A stretch of DNA of 64,000 bases. It comes from Lachnospiraceae bacterium. GTDB taxonomy: Bacteria; Bacillota; Clostridia; Lachnospirales; Lachnospiraceae. This document shows, in pieces, positions 51,693-60,140 of the stretch. The stretch covers positions 1-64,000 of the forward strand of contig JAKSRR010000009.1 of NCBI GenBank assembly GCA_024403455.1. The letters are read 5' to 3'. The notes below the pieces were generated by a model. It was not told where the DNA came from and ran no database searches. It saw only the letters and a list, made by a program, of their open reading frames with translations. The position numbers and the translations under genes are program-made. The number at the start of each line of letters is the position of its first letter. The stretch's first letter is position 1.

Positions 51693-52376
51693 TTATTCCA
51701 GAAAATTCTTCTGTAATGCACATTCTGCTAATACTGCGTCTTCCCCTACGATAGCAAATGCATATCCAGTCAGTTCTGTAATTTCCTGCCCATACAGACA
51801 TTTCCCTTCTGCATTGGCAGTTCCCTGTTGCAAAAACGGAAGTACATAGAGCTCTGCAAAGTGTCTGGACATGCCTTCCCCTGTGTATTTCACAAGGGCT
51901 TCTTTAAATGCATATAGTCTCATGTATGCATCATTCTGCACACTTGCAGGCTGTGACCGAACGTATGCCTGTTCTTCCTCACTGTAAACCCTTTTAATAA
52001 AATGTTCCTTTAAAGGTTTGATTTCCTGCACATCCACGCCAATGGGATACTCTGAAAAAGCACAAACCACATAATTCCCTGAATGGCTTAAATTAAATTG
52101 CACATTCTCTTTTCCCACAAAGAATGGCTTCTCGTGCACACCATAGCTTACCTCGGGGAGTTCTGCTGTCACGTGTCCAGTATAATCTCTATACCCATAT
52201 TGCAGGAGCAATCCTGCTAGGATACCTCTGGCCTTGTCACCATCTTTGGCAAAGCGCATGATTCGTTCTATACGATAAGAAGGCAAGACTTCTCTTGCCT
52301 TCTCCCATTCACGATTCATAAGTCTTCCAGAATCATCCAGAATACTATCTGTTTTCGCAATATACAGCTTCGTCAT
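51693..52376 (-). CDS. Sfp-type 4'-phosphopantetheinyl transferase
   Basis: A 227-residue PPTase of the Sfp group: FNLSHSGNYVVCAF, the magnesium-binding IGVDVQEIKPL and the catalytic YAFKEALVKYTGEGM (family W-x-x-K-E-A). It moves phosphopantetheine from CoA to carrier proteins of fatty acid, polyketide or peptide synthases. No carrier protein or synthase gene is close, so it may be the general ACP-activating enzyme of this organism. It begins 11 bases after the aspS stop and probably rides on the hisS-aspS transcript. Confidence 0.88.
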   Translation of the reverse strand: MTKLYIAKTDSILDDSGRLMNREWEKAREVLPSYRIERIMRFAKDGDKARGILAGLLLQYGYRDYTGHVTAELPEVSYGVHEKPFFVGKENVQFNLSHSGNYVVCAFSEYPIGVDVQEIKPLKEHFIKRVYSEEEQAYVRSQPASVQNDAYMRLYAFKEALVKYTGEGMSRHFAELYVLPFLQQGTANAEGKCLYGQEITELTGYAFAIVGEDAVLAECALQKNFLE

Positions 52377-52387
52377 CGGGTGCTAGG

Positions 52388-54217
52388 TTAAGCCTCTTCT
52401 GCTGCCAGTTTCGCATCTTCTTCTGTAGCGGTAATACCAATGCCTAATTCTTCAAGCTGTTTTGCATCTACTACATTAGGTGCATCACTCATCAGGCAGG
52501 AAGCATCCTTCACCTTCGGGAATGCGATAACTTCACGAATATTGTCAGCTTCAACCATCAGCATAACTAGACGATCTAAACCAAAAGCAAGTCCAGCGTG
52601 AGGAGGTACACCATACTTAAATGCATTCAGAAGGAAACCAAACTTCTCATAAGCAGCCTCTGTCTCAATGCCAAGCTCCTTGAACATTCTTTCCTGTACA
52701 TCTCCCTGATGAATACGGACAGATCCACCACCAAGTTCAACACCATTTAATACACAGTCATAGGCTTTCGCACGTACCTTGCCAGGATCGGTATCTAAAA
52801 GTGGAAGATCCTCGTCCATAGGCATTGTGAAAGGATGATGCATTGCCTGGAATCTGTTCTCCTCATCACTCCACTCAAGAAGCGGGAATTCGGTAACCCA
52901 AAGGAATCTATAGTCGTCTTTCTTAAGAATTCCAAGCTGGTTCGCAATTTCCAAACGAAGGGCACCAAGTACAGCCCAAACTACCTTATTCTTATCTGCT
53001 GCAAAGAGAAGAAGATCTCCGTTCTCGCCTTCCATTTTTTCTACAAGAGCCTTGGTCTGCTCTTCCGTTAAGAACTTCGTAAAGGAAGACTTAATGGTTC
53101 CGTCATTCTGGATAGCAATATAAGCAAGTCCCTTTGCTCCATAGGTCTTTGCTACATCTACAAGTGCATCAATCTTCTTTCTAGGCATTTCTCCCTGTCC
53201 CTTGGCATTGATACCACGAACAGAGCCACCATTTTCTAGTGCTCCCTTAAATACAGCAAACTCAACATCCTTCACGGTTTCAGAAACATCGCAAAGCTCC
53301 ATTCCAAAACGCACATCCGGTTTATCAGAGCCAAAACGATCCATCGCTTCCTGCCAGGTCATACGCTGCATAGGAATCTGTACATCAACATTTAAGGTAT
53401 CTTTAAAGAGCTTCTGAATCAGTCTCTCATTAACATCGATAACATCATCAACGTCTACGAAAGAAAGCTCCATATCAATCTGGGTGAACTCAGGCTGACG
53501 ATCTGCACGAAGGTCTTCATCTCTAAAACACTTTGCAATCTGGAAATATCTATCGTAGCCAGAGCACATTAAAATCTGCTTAAATAACTGCGGGGACTGC
53601 GGAAGCGCATAAAATGTTCCAGGGTGTACTCTGGAAGGAACCAAATAGTCTCTTGCACCTTCCGGTGTGGAACGGTTTAAAATAGGCGTTTCAATCTCTA
53701 AGAAACCTTCCTTTGTAAGGAAATCTCTCACAGACTGGGTTACCTGGCTTCTGAACATAATGTTGTGCTGAATATCCGGACGACGAAGATCAAGGTAACG
53801 ATACTTTAATCTAAGTTCTTCCTTCGTCTTGCTATCTGCCTCGATAGGGAACGGAGGAGTCTCTGCTTCAGCTAAGATTCTTACATAAGTAGCGCGAAGT
53901 TCTAAAGCGCCCGTGGTAAGATTCGTATTTTCTGCACCTTCTCTCTTCTCGATGGTACCAGTGATAGCCACAACAAACTCACTGCGAAGTTTCTCTGCCT
54001 TTGCAAAGCCTTCAGCATCAATATACTTGTCGCCCTCTCCCTGTTCAAAAATTACCTGTAAGATACCACTTCGATCACGAAGGTCAACGAAGATAATACC
54101 ACCTTTATTTCTATTCTTCTGTACCCATCCCATAACGGTAACTTCACTGCCAATGGGTGCATTCACAACTTCTGCACATCTGTGGGTACGTTTCATACCC
54201 TGCATTGATTCTGCCAT
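52388..54217 (-). CDS. aspS: Aspartyl-tRNA synthetase
   Basis: A 609-residue bacterial AspRS: an N-terminal OB-fold (VTVMGWVQKNRNKGGIIFVD), class II motif 2 in FRDEDLRADRQPEFTQID, a GAD insertion domain (about 300-410), and motif 3 in AGLAFGLDRLVMLMV. It charges tRNA-Asp, or both tRNA-Asp and tRNA-Asn if the type is non-discriminating. I see no T-box leader upstream; it follows hisS by 35 bases, a common Firmicutes order. Confidence 0.96.
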   Translation of the reverse strand: MAESMQGMKRTHRCAEVVNAPIGSEVTVMGWVQKNRNKGGIIFVDLRDRSGILQVIFEQGEGDKYIDAEGFAKAEKLRSEFVVAITGTIEKREGAENTNLTTGALELRATYVRILAEAETPPFPIEADSKTKEELRLKYRYLDLRRPDIQHNIMFRSQVTQSVRDFLTKEGFLEIETPILNRSTPEGARDYLVPSRVHPGTFYALPQSPQLFKQILMCSGYDRYFQIAKCFRDEDLRADRQPEFTQIDMELSFVDVDDVIDVNERLIQKLFKDTLNVDVQIPMQRMTWQEAMDRFGSDKPDVRFGMELCDVSETVKDVEFAVFKGALENGGSVRGINAKGQGEMPRKKIDALVDVAKTYGAKGLAYIAIQNDGTIKSSFTKFLTEEQTKALVEKMEGENGDLLLFAADKNKVVWAVLGALRLEIANQLGILKKDDYRFLWVTEFPLLEWSDEENRFQAMHHPFTMPMDEDLPLLDTDPGKVRAKAYDCVLNGVELGGGSVRIHQGDVQERMFKELGIETEAAYEKFGFLLNAFKYGVPPHAGLAFGLDRLVMLMVEADNIREVIAFPKVKDASCLMSDAPNVVDAKQLEELGIGITATEEDAKLAAEEA

Positions 54218-54252
54218 GTTTCTATCCTTTCCGGGGAAGCCCCTGTATAATA

Positions 54253-55515
54253 TTAATTCTTTAATTCTTCAGCATAATACTCTTTAAATTCCTTGTAGCC
54301 GCTCTCTTCTAACTGCTGCTTCTGGAATTTCTTATTCTTATTCATGCGAACCACTAAGACTTTCTTTCCTTCCTTTCGAAGGCTTTCCGCATCTTTCATC
54401 GCTGCAGATAATTTATCACCTGCCAGGCCCTTATCTAGTAAAAGAGCTACCTTATCCTGGCTGCCAGGTACTGTAAATCCATTATCTAAAAGAATGGTAA
54501 TAATTCTTTCAAAACCAATGGAGAAGCCTACCGCCGGCGTATCCTGTCCGGTAAAGCGTCCAATCATCTTATCATAACGACCGCCACCACCACAGGAAGA
54601 ACCAAATTCCTTTAACTCTACCTCAAATATCGTGCCGGTATAATAACTCATACCTCTTACAAGCGTAGGATCAAAGAGCAAGGTGAAATCTGTCGTCTTG
54701 GCACTATTCACGCTATCTGCAATCTCCGTTAAATTGGTATAACATTCTGCAGGCAGGAATTCCCCTAACGTCTCTTTCAAGTATTCTACACCGTCTGCCG
54801 CCTTCTCAAGACCATCAAATAATGCTAAATACTTTTCTACCTTTGCGGGCTCATAGCCATCTGCCACTAAGCATTCCTTCACACCCTCTGTACCGATCTT
54901 ATCCATCTTATCTAGGGTAATGAAAACGCTGTCGTAATCTTCTTCCGCAAAACCAGCATAAGATGCCATAGCCTTCAACATTCTGCGATCATTATAACGA
55001 ATATTAAAGTCCTTGAAGTTTAGTTTTCCAAGCACGGTAGACATCGCAAGAATCAGTTCGATTTCTGCCAAATTGGAAGCATCACCCAAAATATCAATAT
55101 CACACTGCATGAACTGACGGAATCTTCCCTTCTGGGGCTGATCTGCACGCCATACATTTCCCATCTGCAATGCCTTAAAAGGCGTAGGTAATTCACTGCT
55201 ATGGCAAGCATAATATCTAGAAAGAGGCAGGGTCAAATCATAACGAAGTCCTGTATCCGTAAGATCTGCTTCTGACTGCGCTTCAGAAAGACGAAGCTTA
55301 TCTCCTCTTTTCATAATCTTAAAGATTAGCTTTTCGTTTTCTCCACCCTGCTTAGAGCACAGATTCTCAATGCTTTCCACGCAAGGTGTCTCAATCTGGG
55401 TAAAGCCATACCCTTCATAGGTTTCACGAATTAAGTTCTGTACATATGCCCGGATTTCCATCTCTTTGGGCATAACATCCTTCATTCCTTTTACAGGCTT
55501 TTTTATCAATGCCAT
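54253..55515 (-). CDS. hisS: Histidyl-tRNA synthetase
   Basis: A 420-residue class II HisRS: motif 1 region GYGFTQIETPCVES, motif 2 TGLRYDLTLPLSRYYA with PQKGRFRQFMQCDIDILG, histidine-specific LVRGMSYYTGTIFEVEL and GSSCGGGGRYD, and motif 3 VGFSIGFERIITIL. A C-terminal anticodon-binding domain follows. GAGGTAAGTAAA precedes the ATG; the promoter at 55561..55589 is close by. Confidence 0.96.
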   Translation of the reverse strand: MALIKKPVKGMKDVMPKEMEIRAYVQNLIRETYEGYGFTQIETPCVESIENLCSKQGGENEKLIFKIMKRGDKLRLSEAQSEADLTDTGLRYDLTLPLSRYYACHSSELPTPFKALQMGNVWRADQPQKGRFRQFMQCDIDILGDASNLAEIELILAMSTVLGKLNFKDFNIRYNDRRMLKAMASYAGFAEEDYDSVFITLDKMDKIGTEGVKECLVADGYEPAKVEKYLALFDGLEKAADGVEYLKETLGEFLPAECYTNLTEIADSVNSAKTTDFTLLFDPTLVRGMSYYTGTIFEVELKEFGSSCGGGGRYDKMIGRFTGQDTPAVGFSIGFERIITILLDNGFTVPGSQDKVALLLDKGLAGDKLSAAMKDAESLRKEGKKVLVVRMNKNKKFQKQQLEESGYKEFKEYYAEELKN

Positions 55516-55560
55516 TTTACTTACCTCAGTTCCTTTTTTGTGTTATTTTCACAACCTAAT

Positions 55561-55589
55561 ATTTTACTCTTTTTTTCCCTATTTCTCAA
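55561..55589 (-). promoter_or_regulatory. Promoter of hisS-aspS
   Basis: On the minus strand TTGAGA and TAAAAT are 17 bases apart, immediately after the terminator at 55601..55617 and about 45 bases before the hisS ATG. Confidence 0.65.
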
Positions 55590-55600
55590 CAAAACAAAAA

Positions 55601-55617
55601 GAGGGGCATTGCCCCTC
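55601..55617 (-). terminator. Terminator after the radical SAM gene
   Basis: Seven-base arms GAGGGGC and GCCCCTC with a three-base loop are followed by TTTTTGTTTTG on the minus strand, eight bases past the stop of the radical SAM gene. Confidence 0.9.
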
Positions 55618-55624
55618 CCAAGCA

Positions 55625-56227
55625 TTAATCTTCCCAAGGTCTGATACGATACGTTACACCAAGTTCTTCACAAATCTTAGCGCATCTGCCCTCTTCTTCC
55701 TTCGTAATGGTGGTCTCCACCGTCGTCATAACAACTTTCGGCACCACCTTTGTACACTCTTTCGCAAACGAAAGCATAGCATCAAAGCTCTTATCTCCAA
55801 ATTTACTCCGAACTAACTCATGATACTTCGCTGCATCTGGATGATTTAAGCTTACAGAAACGGTATCAATACAGCCTTCCATTTCCGGAATAATATTACG
55901 TCCATTGATTAAATTGCCCGCGCCATTGGTGTTGATGCGAATCGGGCAGCCATATTTTTCTTTTAAAAATTTAGCAATGGTAATTAAATCATCAAAGCGT
56001 TCCGTAGGTTCACCAAAACCGCAGAATACCACTTCGCCGTATTCTGATACATTCCACTTTTCAAATTCTGCTTTTACTTCTTCTACAGTGGGCTCCTTTT
56101 CTAACCACAATCTGTTAGACTCTCCGTAATGATCCATACTTTGTCTAAGACAAAAAGTACATGCATAGGGACACTTATTCGTAAGATTTACATAAATGTT
56201 ATTTCCTACCTTATATACAATTTCCAT
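55625..56227 (-). CDS. TatD-linked radical SAM protein
   Basis: A 200-residue radical SAM protein. The cluster motif is NKCPYACTFCLRQ (CxxxCxxC), with GEVVFCGFGEPTERFDDL and IRINTNGAGNLINGR following. This short form, ending after TYRIRPWED, matches the TIGR04038-type proteins found fused or next to TatD nucleases in Firmicutes. No tatD gene is in the window, so here it is a separate protein. Its reaction is unknown. It starts 86 bases after the kinase gene, across an inverted repeat. Confidence 0.85.
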   Translation of the reverse strand: MEIVYKVGNNIYVNLTNKCPYACTFCLRQSMDHYGESNRLWLEKEPTVEEVKAEFEKWNVSEYGEVVFCGFGEPTERFDDLITIAKFLKEKYGCPIRINTNGAGNLINGRNIIPEMEGCIDTVSVSLNHPDAAKYHELVRSKFGDKSFDAMLSFAKECTKVVPKVVMTTVETTITKEEEGRCAKICEELGVTYRIRPWED

Positions 56228-56261
56228 TGTTCTTGCCTTTCTCTTCCAGATATTGTCATCT

Positions 56262-56303
56262 TGCTCTACAACAAGTTTTTTCCAACCATTTTTTTGTAGA
56301 GCA
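56262..56303. repeat. Inverted repeat between the kinase and radical SAM genes
   Basis: Ten-base arms TGCTCTACAA and TTGTAGAGCA are separated by 22 bases. On the minus strand no T-tract follows, so it is not a classic terminator. It could be a transcript-stabilising stem or an operator. Confidence 0.5.
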
Positions 56304-56313
56304 GATTGCCTAT

Positions 56314-57156
56314 CTACTTCAGCTCGCTTAATACTTCCTCAAACGGAACACCATCCGTTAATGGAATATCCATCTCGATTGCTTTCACTATACATTTCTT
56401 CACAAAATGTGAAGCTTTCTTTACCGACTCTTTGAACGGCACACCATTGACTGCATCTGCTACCACAATCGCCGTAAAAATATCTCCCGTTCCAGACCTC
56501 TGGGTTCCCACCTTCATCGTACGAATTTCAAAAGGTTCCTGCCCCTTTTCATAACAATAGTTTGCAATATACTGTCCTCTGACAATTCCCGTAATTACAA
56601 TCTTGTCTGGTCCCATCTTGCAAAGCTTCGACGCAATCTCATATAACTCAGCATTGGTCGAATCTTCCTTATACGGAACCTCCGTCAGAATACTTGCCTC
56701 CGTTAAGTTCGGTGTTAATATATCCGCATAATGCACTAGTTTACGCATTTCCTCACAGGTCTTTAAGGTGTACGTCGGATACATTTTTCCATAGTCACCC
56801 ATAACGGGATCAATCACGACAATAGTGTCTTTCTTCTTAAAGGTTTTCAAAAATCCATCTACCACTTTAATCTGTAAATGGGATCCTAGAAAACCAGTAC
56901 AGATACCCGTGAACTGTAAATCCAGCTTCTTCCACTCATCCATGTATGCCTGCATACGGCTGGTAAAATCTTCGAAGAAGAAGCTTTCAAACCCCGTATG
57001 ATTTGACAAAATGGAAGTCGGTAATGGACAGCACTGGATTTTCATCTTCGATATAATAGGAAGTTCCACTGCTACAGAACATCTTCCAAACCCAGAGTAA
57101 TCATTGATAAGTGCAATCTTTTTCTGATGGTTATGATTTACTTTCCTGGTTGCCAT
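56314..57156 (-). CDS. Pyridoxal/pyridoxamine kinase family protein
   Basis: A 280-residue kinase of the PdxK/PdxY type: NDYSGFGRCSVAVELPIISK near the N-terminus, CPLPTSILSNHTGF, TGICTGFLGSHLQ, VVIDPVMGDYGKMYPTYT, LTPNLTEASILTEVPY and the anion hole/catalytic region TQRSGTGDIFTAIVVADAV with its Asp. It phosphorylates vitamin B6 vitamers; related enzymes can act on hydroxymethylpyrimidine. It overlaps niaR by one base, tying it to the NAD gene group. Confidence 0.88.
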   Translation of the reverse strand: MATRKVNHNHQKKIALINDYSGFGRCSVAVELPIISKMKIQCCPLPTSILSNHTGFESFFFEDFTSRMQAYMDEWKKLDLQFTGICTGFLGSHLQIKVVDGFLKTFKKKDTIVVIDPVMGDYGKMYPTYTLKTCEEMRKLVHYADILTPNLTEASILTEVPYKEDSTNAELYEIASKLCKMGPDKIVITGIVRGQYIANYCYEKGQEPFEIRTMKVGTQRSGTGDIFTAIVVADAVNGVPFKESVKKASHFVKKCIVKAIEMDIPLTDGVPFEEVLSELK

Positions 57157-57710
57157 TATGCTTCATCGTCCTTCTTCCAAAAATCTACCGGTTCGTAATC
57201 CATCAATTTTGCAAGGAACCCCAGACTCTGCAGTTCCTCCTGAATTAAATCCAGCGTTTCCTTATCTCTTGCACGAACCGTATGATAATGATATCCATTG
57301 GTTACGTTCTTAAGGGACAGGGAACTTCCATTCTTTAGTTCCTCCAGATAGGACTTAATATCTCTTCTGGAATGAATATCCATCTCTGCCTTAATAACCC
57401 CATGGACCTTGTGATATACAAAAATATCTTTTACCCATCCACCATTATCAATAATGGTGCACAGTTCTCTTTCTACATCACTATCCTGATGCTGCACCTT
57501 AAAAACACGTTCCATTTCACCGCTGCCTTCAATGATGTAGCCACGATTGGTCGAAACAATAGGAATATCCTTTGCCTTGATTAATGCAATATCAGATACG
57601 ATTACCTGACGGCTGACACCATACATCTGTGCCAGTGCATCTCCCTTTACCGGCTTATTATTCTTTTGTAAAAGTGCGATCATAGCGCTGCGTCGTTCTT
57701 CGCCGTTCAT
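57156..57710 (-). CDS. niaR: Niacin-responsive repressor NiaR
   Basis: A 184-residue regulator: an N-terminal winged helix (RRSAMIALLQKNNKPVKGDA and LAQMYGVSRQVIVSDIALIK) and a C-terminal 3H domain with conserved His100, His103, His113, His141 and His143 (VYHKVHGVI, DIHSRRDI, GYHYHTV), likely the metal and nicotinate site. NiaR represses NAD-synthesis and niacin-uptake genes when nicotinic acid is present. It is 25 bases after nadC, so it is probably autoregulated through the nadB promoter and its tandem repeats. Confidence 0.93.
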   Translation of the reverse strand: MNGEERRSAMIALLQKNNKPVKGDALAQMYGVSRQVIVSDIALIKAKDIPIVSTNRGYIIEGSGEMERVFKVQHQDSDVERELCTIIDNGGWVKDIFVYHKVHGVIKAEMDIHSRRDIKSYLEELKNGSSLSLKNVTNGYHYHTVRARDKETLDLIQEELQSLGFLAKLMDYEPVDFWKKDDEA

Positions 57711-57735
57711 AGTACCCTCACAAATGAAATGATTC

Positions 57736-58590
57736 TTATACCTGGTGCATGTTCTTTAAGGAAATATCCATAATAGGTGCAGAGTGTGTTAATGCACCAG
57801 AGGATACATAATCAACCTTCAGACCATTTAATCTCTCGATATTCTCTTTGGTAACATTACCAGATACTTCAATCTCTGCAGAGCCATTGATGATATCGAT
57901 TGCCTGCTGCATAGTCTCTCTATCCATGTTATCTAACATAATAATATCTGCACCTGCAGCTACAGCTTCCTTAACCTGCTCCAAAGTCTCTACTTCCACT
58001 TCAATCTTTCGAACAAAAGGAGCATACTCCTTAGCCATGGTAATTGCTTTGGTAACACCGCCTGCTGCTCCGATATGATTATCCTTTAATAAAACACCAT
58101 CGGTTAAGTTATATCTGTGATTGTTGCCGCCACCGATTCTTACAGAATACTTCTCGAAAATTCTGTTGTTGGGAGAGGTCTTTCTAGTATCCAATAATTT
58201 AATACCGGTACCTTCTAATAGCTTCACAATCTGGTTCGTATAGGTTGCAATGCCACTCATGCGCTGTAAATAATTTAATGCAGTTCTTTCTCCACAAAGA
58301 AGCACACGAATATCACCATGGAGCTTTGCCATGAGCTGCCCTTTCTTTACTTCATCACCATCTTTTGCAAAAAGTTCTACCTTTGTATTTGCATCCAAAA
58401 GTTCAAAGGTTCTTGCAAATACCTGAAGGCCGCAAATGATGCCGTCCTGCTTGCAAATTAAATCTGCTTCACCTGCCTGGGGCTGGCGCATAATGGCATT
58501 GGTAGTGACATCTTCACTGGTAATATCTTCCTTAATCGCACTCAGAATTAAAGGATCAACGCTAATCTTTAAGGTTACTTCATCAAACAT
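57736..58590 (-). CDS. nadC: Quinolinate phosphoribosyltransferase (carboxylating)
   Basis: A 284-residue NadC: IKEDITSEDVTTNAIM, GERTALNYLQRMSGIATYT, LLDTRKTSPNNRIFEKYSVR, GGGNNHRYNLTDGVLLKDNH and EVEVETLEQVKEAVAAGAD are all family hallmarks. It converts quinolinate and PRPP to nicotinate mononucleotide. The frame reaches 58617, but the ATG at 58590 follows AGAAGGAGTTAAAA and fits the family start. It lies 52 bases after nadB. Confidence 0.96.
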   Translation of the reverse strand: MFDEVTLKISVDPLILSAIKEDITSEDVTTNAIMRQPQAGEADLICKQDGIICGLQVFARTFELLDANTKVELFAKDGDEVKKGQLMAKLHGDIRVLLCGERTALNYLQRMSGIATYTNQIVKLLEGTGIKLLDTRKTSPNNRIFEKYSVRIGGGNNHRYNLTDGVLLKDNHIGAAGGVTKAITMAKEYAPFVRKIEVEVETLEQVKEAVAAGADIIMLDNMDRETMQQAIDIINGSAEIEVSGNVTKENIERLNGLKVDYVSSGALTHSAPIMDISLKNMHQV

Positions 58591-58642
58591 TTTTAACTCC
58601 TTCTGTCTCCTAGACATATCTAAACTATGTATACATTTACAA

Positions 58643-59941
58643 TTATTCTTTGAAGGTATAGCCTACTAACTGCCTGGTAAGAGCAATATATTCTCTTTGT
58701 AAGACTTCCGTCTCCTGATATGGTGCAAAGTTAAATCGTGAAACAAAGGCGCTCCACTCTGCATCCGTCATACCTGGTTCACTCTTTTCGGCAATATCCT
58801 GTGCTGCTCTGCCAGCAAATACAAGACTTTCCAAAAGAGAGTTACTTGCCAAGCGGTTTCTTCCGTGTACACCGTTACATGCAGTCTCACCAACAGCATA
58901 CAGGCAGGGCATGGTGGTTGCACTCTCGTGGTTTACCTTGATACCGCCCATGAAATAATGCTGGGCAGGTACAATGGGAATGCACTCTTTGCGCACATCG
59001 TAACCTTTCTCTGCACAGTGTGCCACAATGTTCGGGAAATGCTCTGATAAGTCTTCTTCCGGCACAGGACGTAAATCCTCCCATACATGCTTAGAGCCTT
59101 CCTTTTCCATCTGCTCACGAATAGCAATAGTGAGTCTATCTCTGGGAAGCAGTTCCTCTACGAAACGCTCTCCATCTTTGTTATATAGTTTTGCGCCTTC
59201 TCCTCGCACGGACTCACTGATGAGGAAACTTCTGTCCTCCATCTTGTCTGAGTAGAAGGTGGTGGGATGAATCTGCACATAGGTCGTATCTTTAAGTTCT
59301 ACCCCATGTCTGTGGCAGATTGCCAAACCGTCTCCTGTTAAGTGACGATAATTGGTAGAGTGTCTGTAAACACCACCGACACCGCCCGTTGCCAGTACCA
59401 CGGCAGCCGCACCAACGGCTTCAATCTCGTGTTCTTCCGTCTTAATCACACCACCAACACACTTTCCATCCTTCTCTAGAATATCAATGAGTGTGGTATG
59501 CTCCATAATGGTCACGTTAGGAAGCTTTTTTACTGCCTCATATAAATGGCTAGTAATCTCCTTTCCTGTCACATCCTTATGAAAGACAATACGAGGCTTG
59601 CTATGTGCACCTTCTCTGGTATAGCAAAGCGTTCCATCGGGATTCTTTTTGAAATCCACGCCAAGGCCAAGAAGTTCCTCCACTAAAGCTGGAGAAGATT
59701 TAATCATAATCTCCACACTGGTCTTGTCATTCTCATAATGTCCGGCATTCATGGTATCTTCAAAATAAGAATCATAATCATCCTCATCTGTAAGCATACA
59801 CATACCGCCCTGCGCAAGATAAGAATCGCTGTGTTCCACAATATCCTTCGTAATCACTAGCACCTTCTTATCACTGGGAAGGTGAAGCGCACAGTAAAGG
59901 CCGGCACATCCACTTCCTGCAATTAAAATGTCTGTCTTCAT
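58643..59941 (-). CDS. nadB: L-aspartate oxidase
   Basis: A 432-residue flavoprotein. The N-terminal FAD site is ILIAGSGCAGLYCALHLP; DSYLAQGGMCMLTDEDD, VLATGGVGGVYRHSTNYRHL, RDRLTIAIREQMEKEG and GIKVNHESATTMPCLYAVGE with GRNRLASNSLLESLVFAGRA complete the pattern. It oxidises aspartate to iminoaspartate for NAD synthesis. It is shorter than the E. coli enzyme (about 540), lacking part of the C-terminal helical domain, as in some Clostridia. nadA, its usual partner, is not next to it. GGAG precedes the ATG. Confidence 0.94.
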   Translation of the reverse strand: MKTDILIAGSGCAGLYCALHLPSDKKVLVITKDIVEHSDSYLAQGGMCMLTDEDDYDSYFEDTMNAGHYENDKTSVEIMIKSSPALVEELLGLGVDFKKNPDGTLCYTREGAHSKPRIVFHKDVTGKEITSHLYEAVKKLPNVTIMEHTTLIDILEKDGKCVGGVIKTEEHEIEAVGAAAVVLATGGVGGVYRHSTNYRHLTGDGLAICHRHGVELKDTTYVQIHPTTFYSDKMEDRSFLISESVRGEGAKLYNKDGERFVEELLPRDRLTIAIREQMEKEGSKHVWEDLRPVPEEDLSEHFPNIVAHCAEKGYDVRKECIPIVPAQHYFMGGIKVNHESATTMPCLYAVGETACNGVHGRNRLASNSLLESLVFAGRAAQDIAEKSEPGMTDAEWSAFVSRFNFAPYQETEVLQREYIALTRQLVGYTFKE

Positions 59942-59996
59942 ACATTCATCTCCATAGCTTTGTTGTCGCTACACTTACTACCTGTAAGTCCCCGCT

Positions 59997-60025
59997 AGTA
60001 TAGCACATGTTTTTACATCTGACAA
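59997..60025 (-). promoter_or_regulatory. Promoter of nadB-nadC-niaR
   Basis: On the minus strand TTGTCA and TATACT are 17 bases apart. The -35 and most of the spacer lie inside the right-hand tandem repeat described next, so a bound repressor would block RNA polymerase. Confidence 0.8.
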
Positions 60026-60050
60026 GACAGTATTTACAACTGACAAGACA
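60009..60050 (-). promoter_or_regulatory. Two tandem 21-bp repeats, probable NiaR operators
   Basis: On the minus strand two 21-base units stand head to tail without a gap, at 60050..60030 and 60029..60009. They differ at two positions. Each reads TGTCTTGTCAG, then T or A, then TGTAAA and a final AC. The 21-base period is two helical turns, so two repressor dimers would sit on the same face of the DNA. They overlap the nadB promoter, and niaR is in the operon, which supports NiaR as the binder (inference). Confidence 0.75.
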
Positions 60051-60094
60051 ATAAATTCTTTTGTCAACAACCACCATCTTGGCAAAATAAAAAA

Positions 60095-60121
60095 CCGCCT
60101 GGAAACTCTGTCCCCAGACGG
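60095..60121 (-). terminator. Terminator of the ABC exporter unit
   Basis: Eight-base arms CCGTCTGG and CCAGGCGG with one wobble and an 11-base loop are followed by TTTTTTATTTTG on the minus strand, 20 bases past the permease stop. Confidence 0.85.
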
Positions 60122-60140
60122 CCATCTCACCACATTTTCT

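Noticed and set aside
51242..51754. A 170-codon plus-strand frame
   Set aside because: It starts inside tRNA-Thr and crosses the tRNA promoter and the end of the PPTase gene; the minus-strand frame at 51353..51667 has a ribosome site and better context.
55516..55560. T-box leader for hisS or aspS
   Set aside because: The space upstream of hisS is too short and has no T-box sequence or terminator hairpin in the right place.
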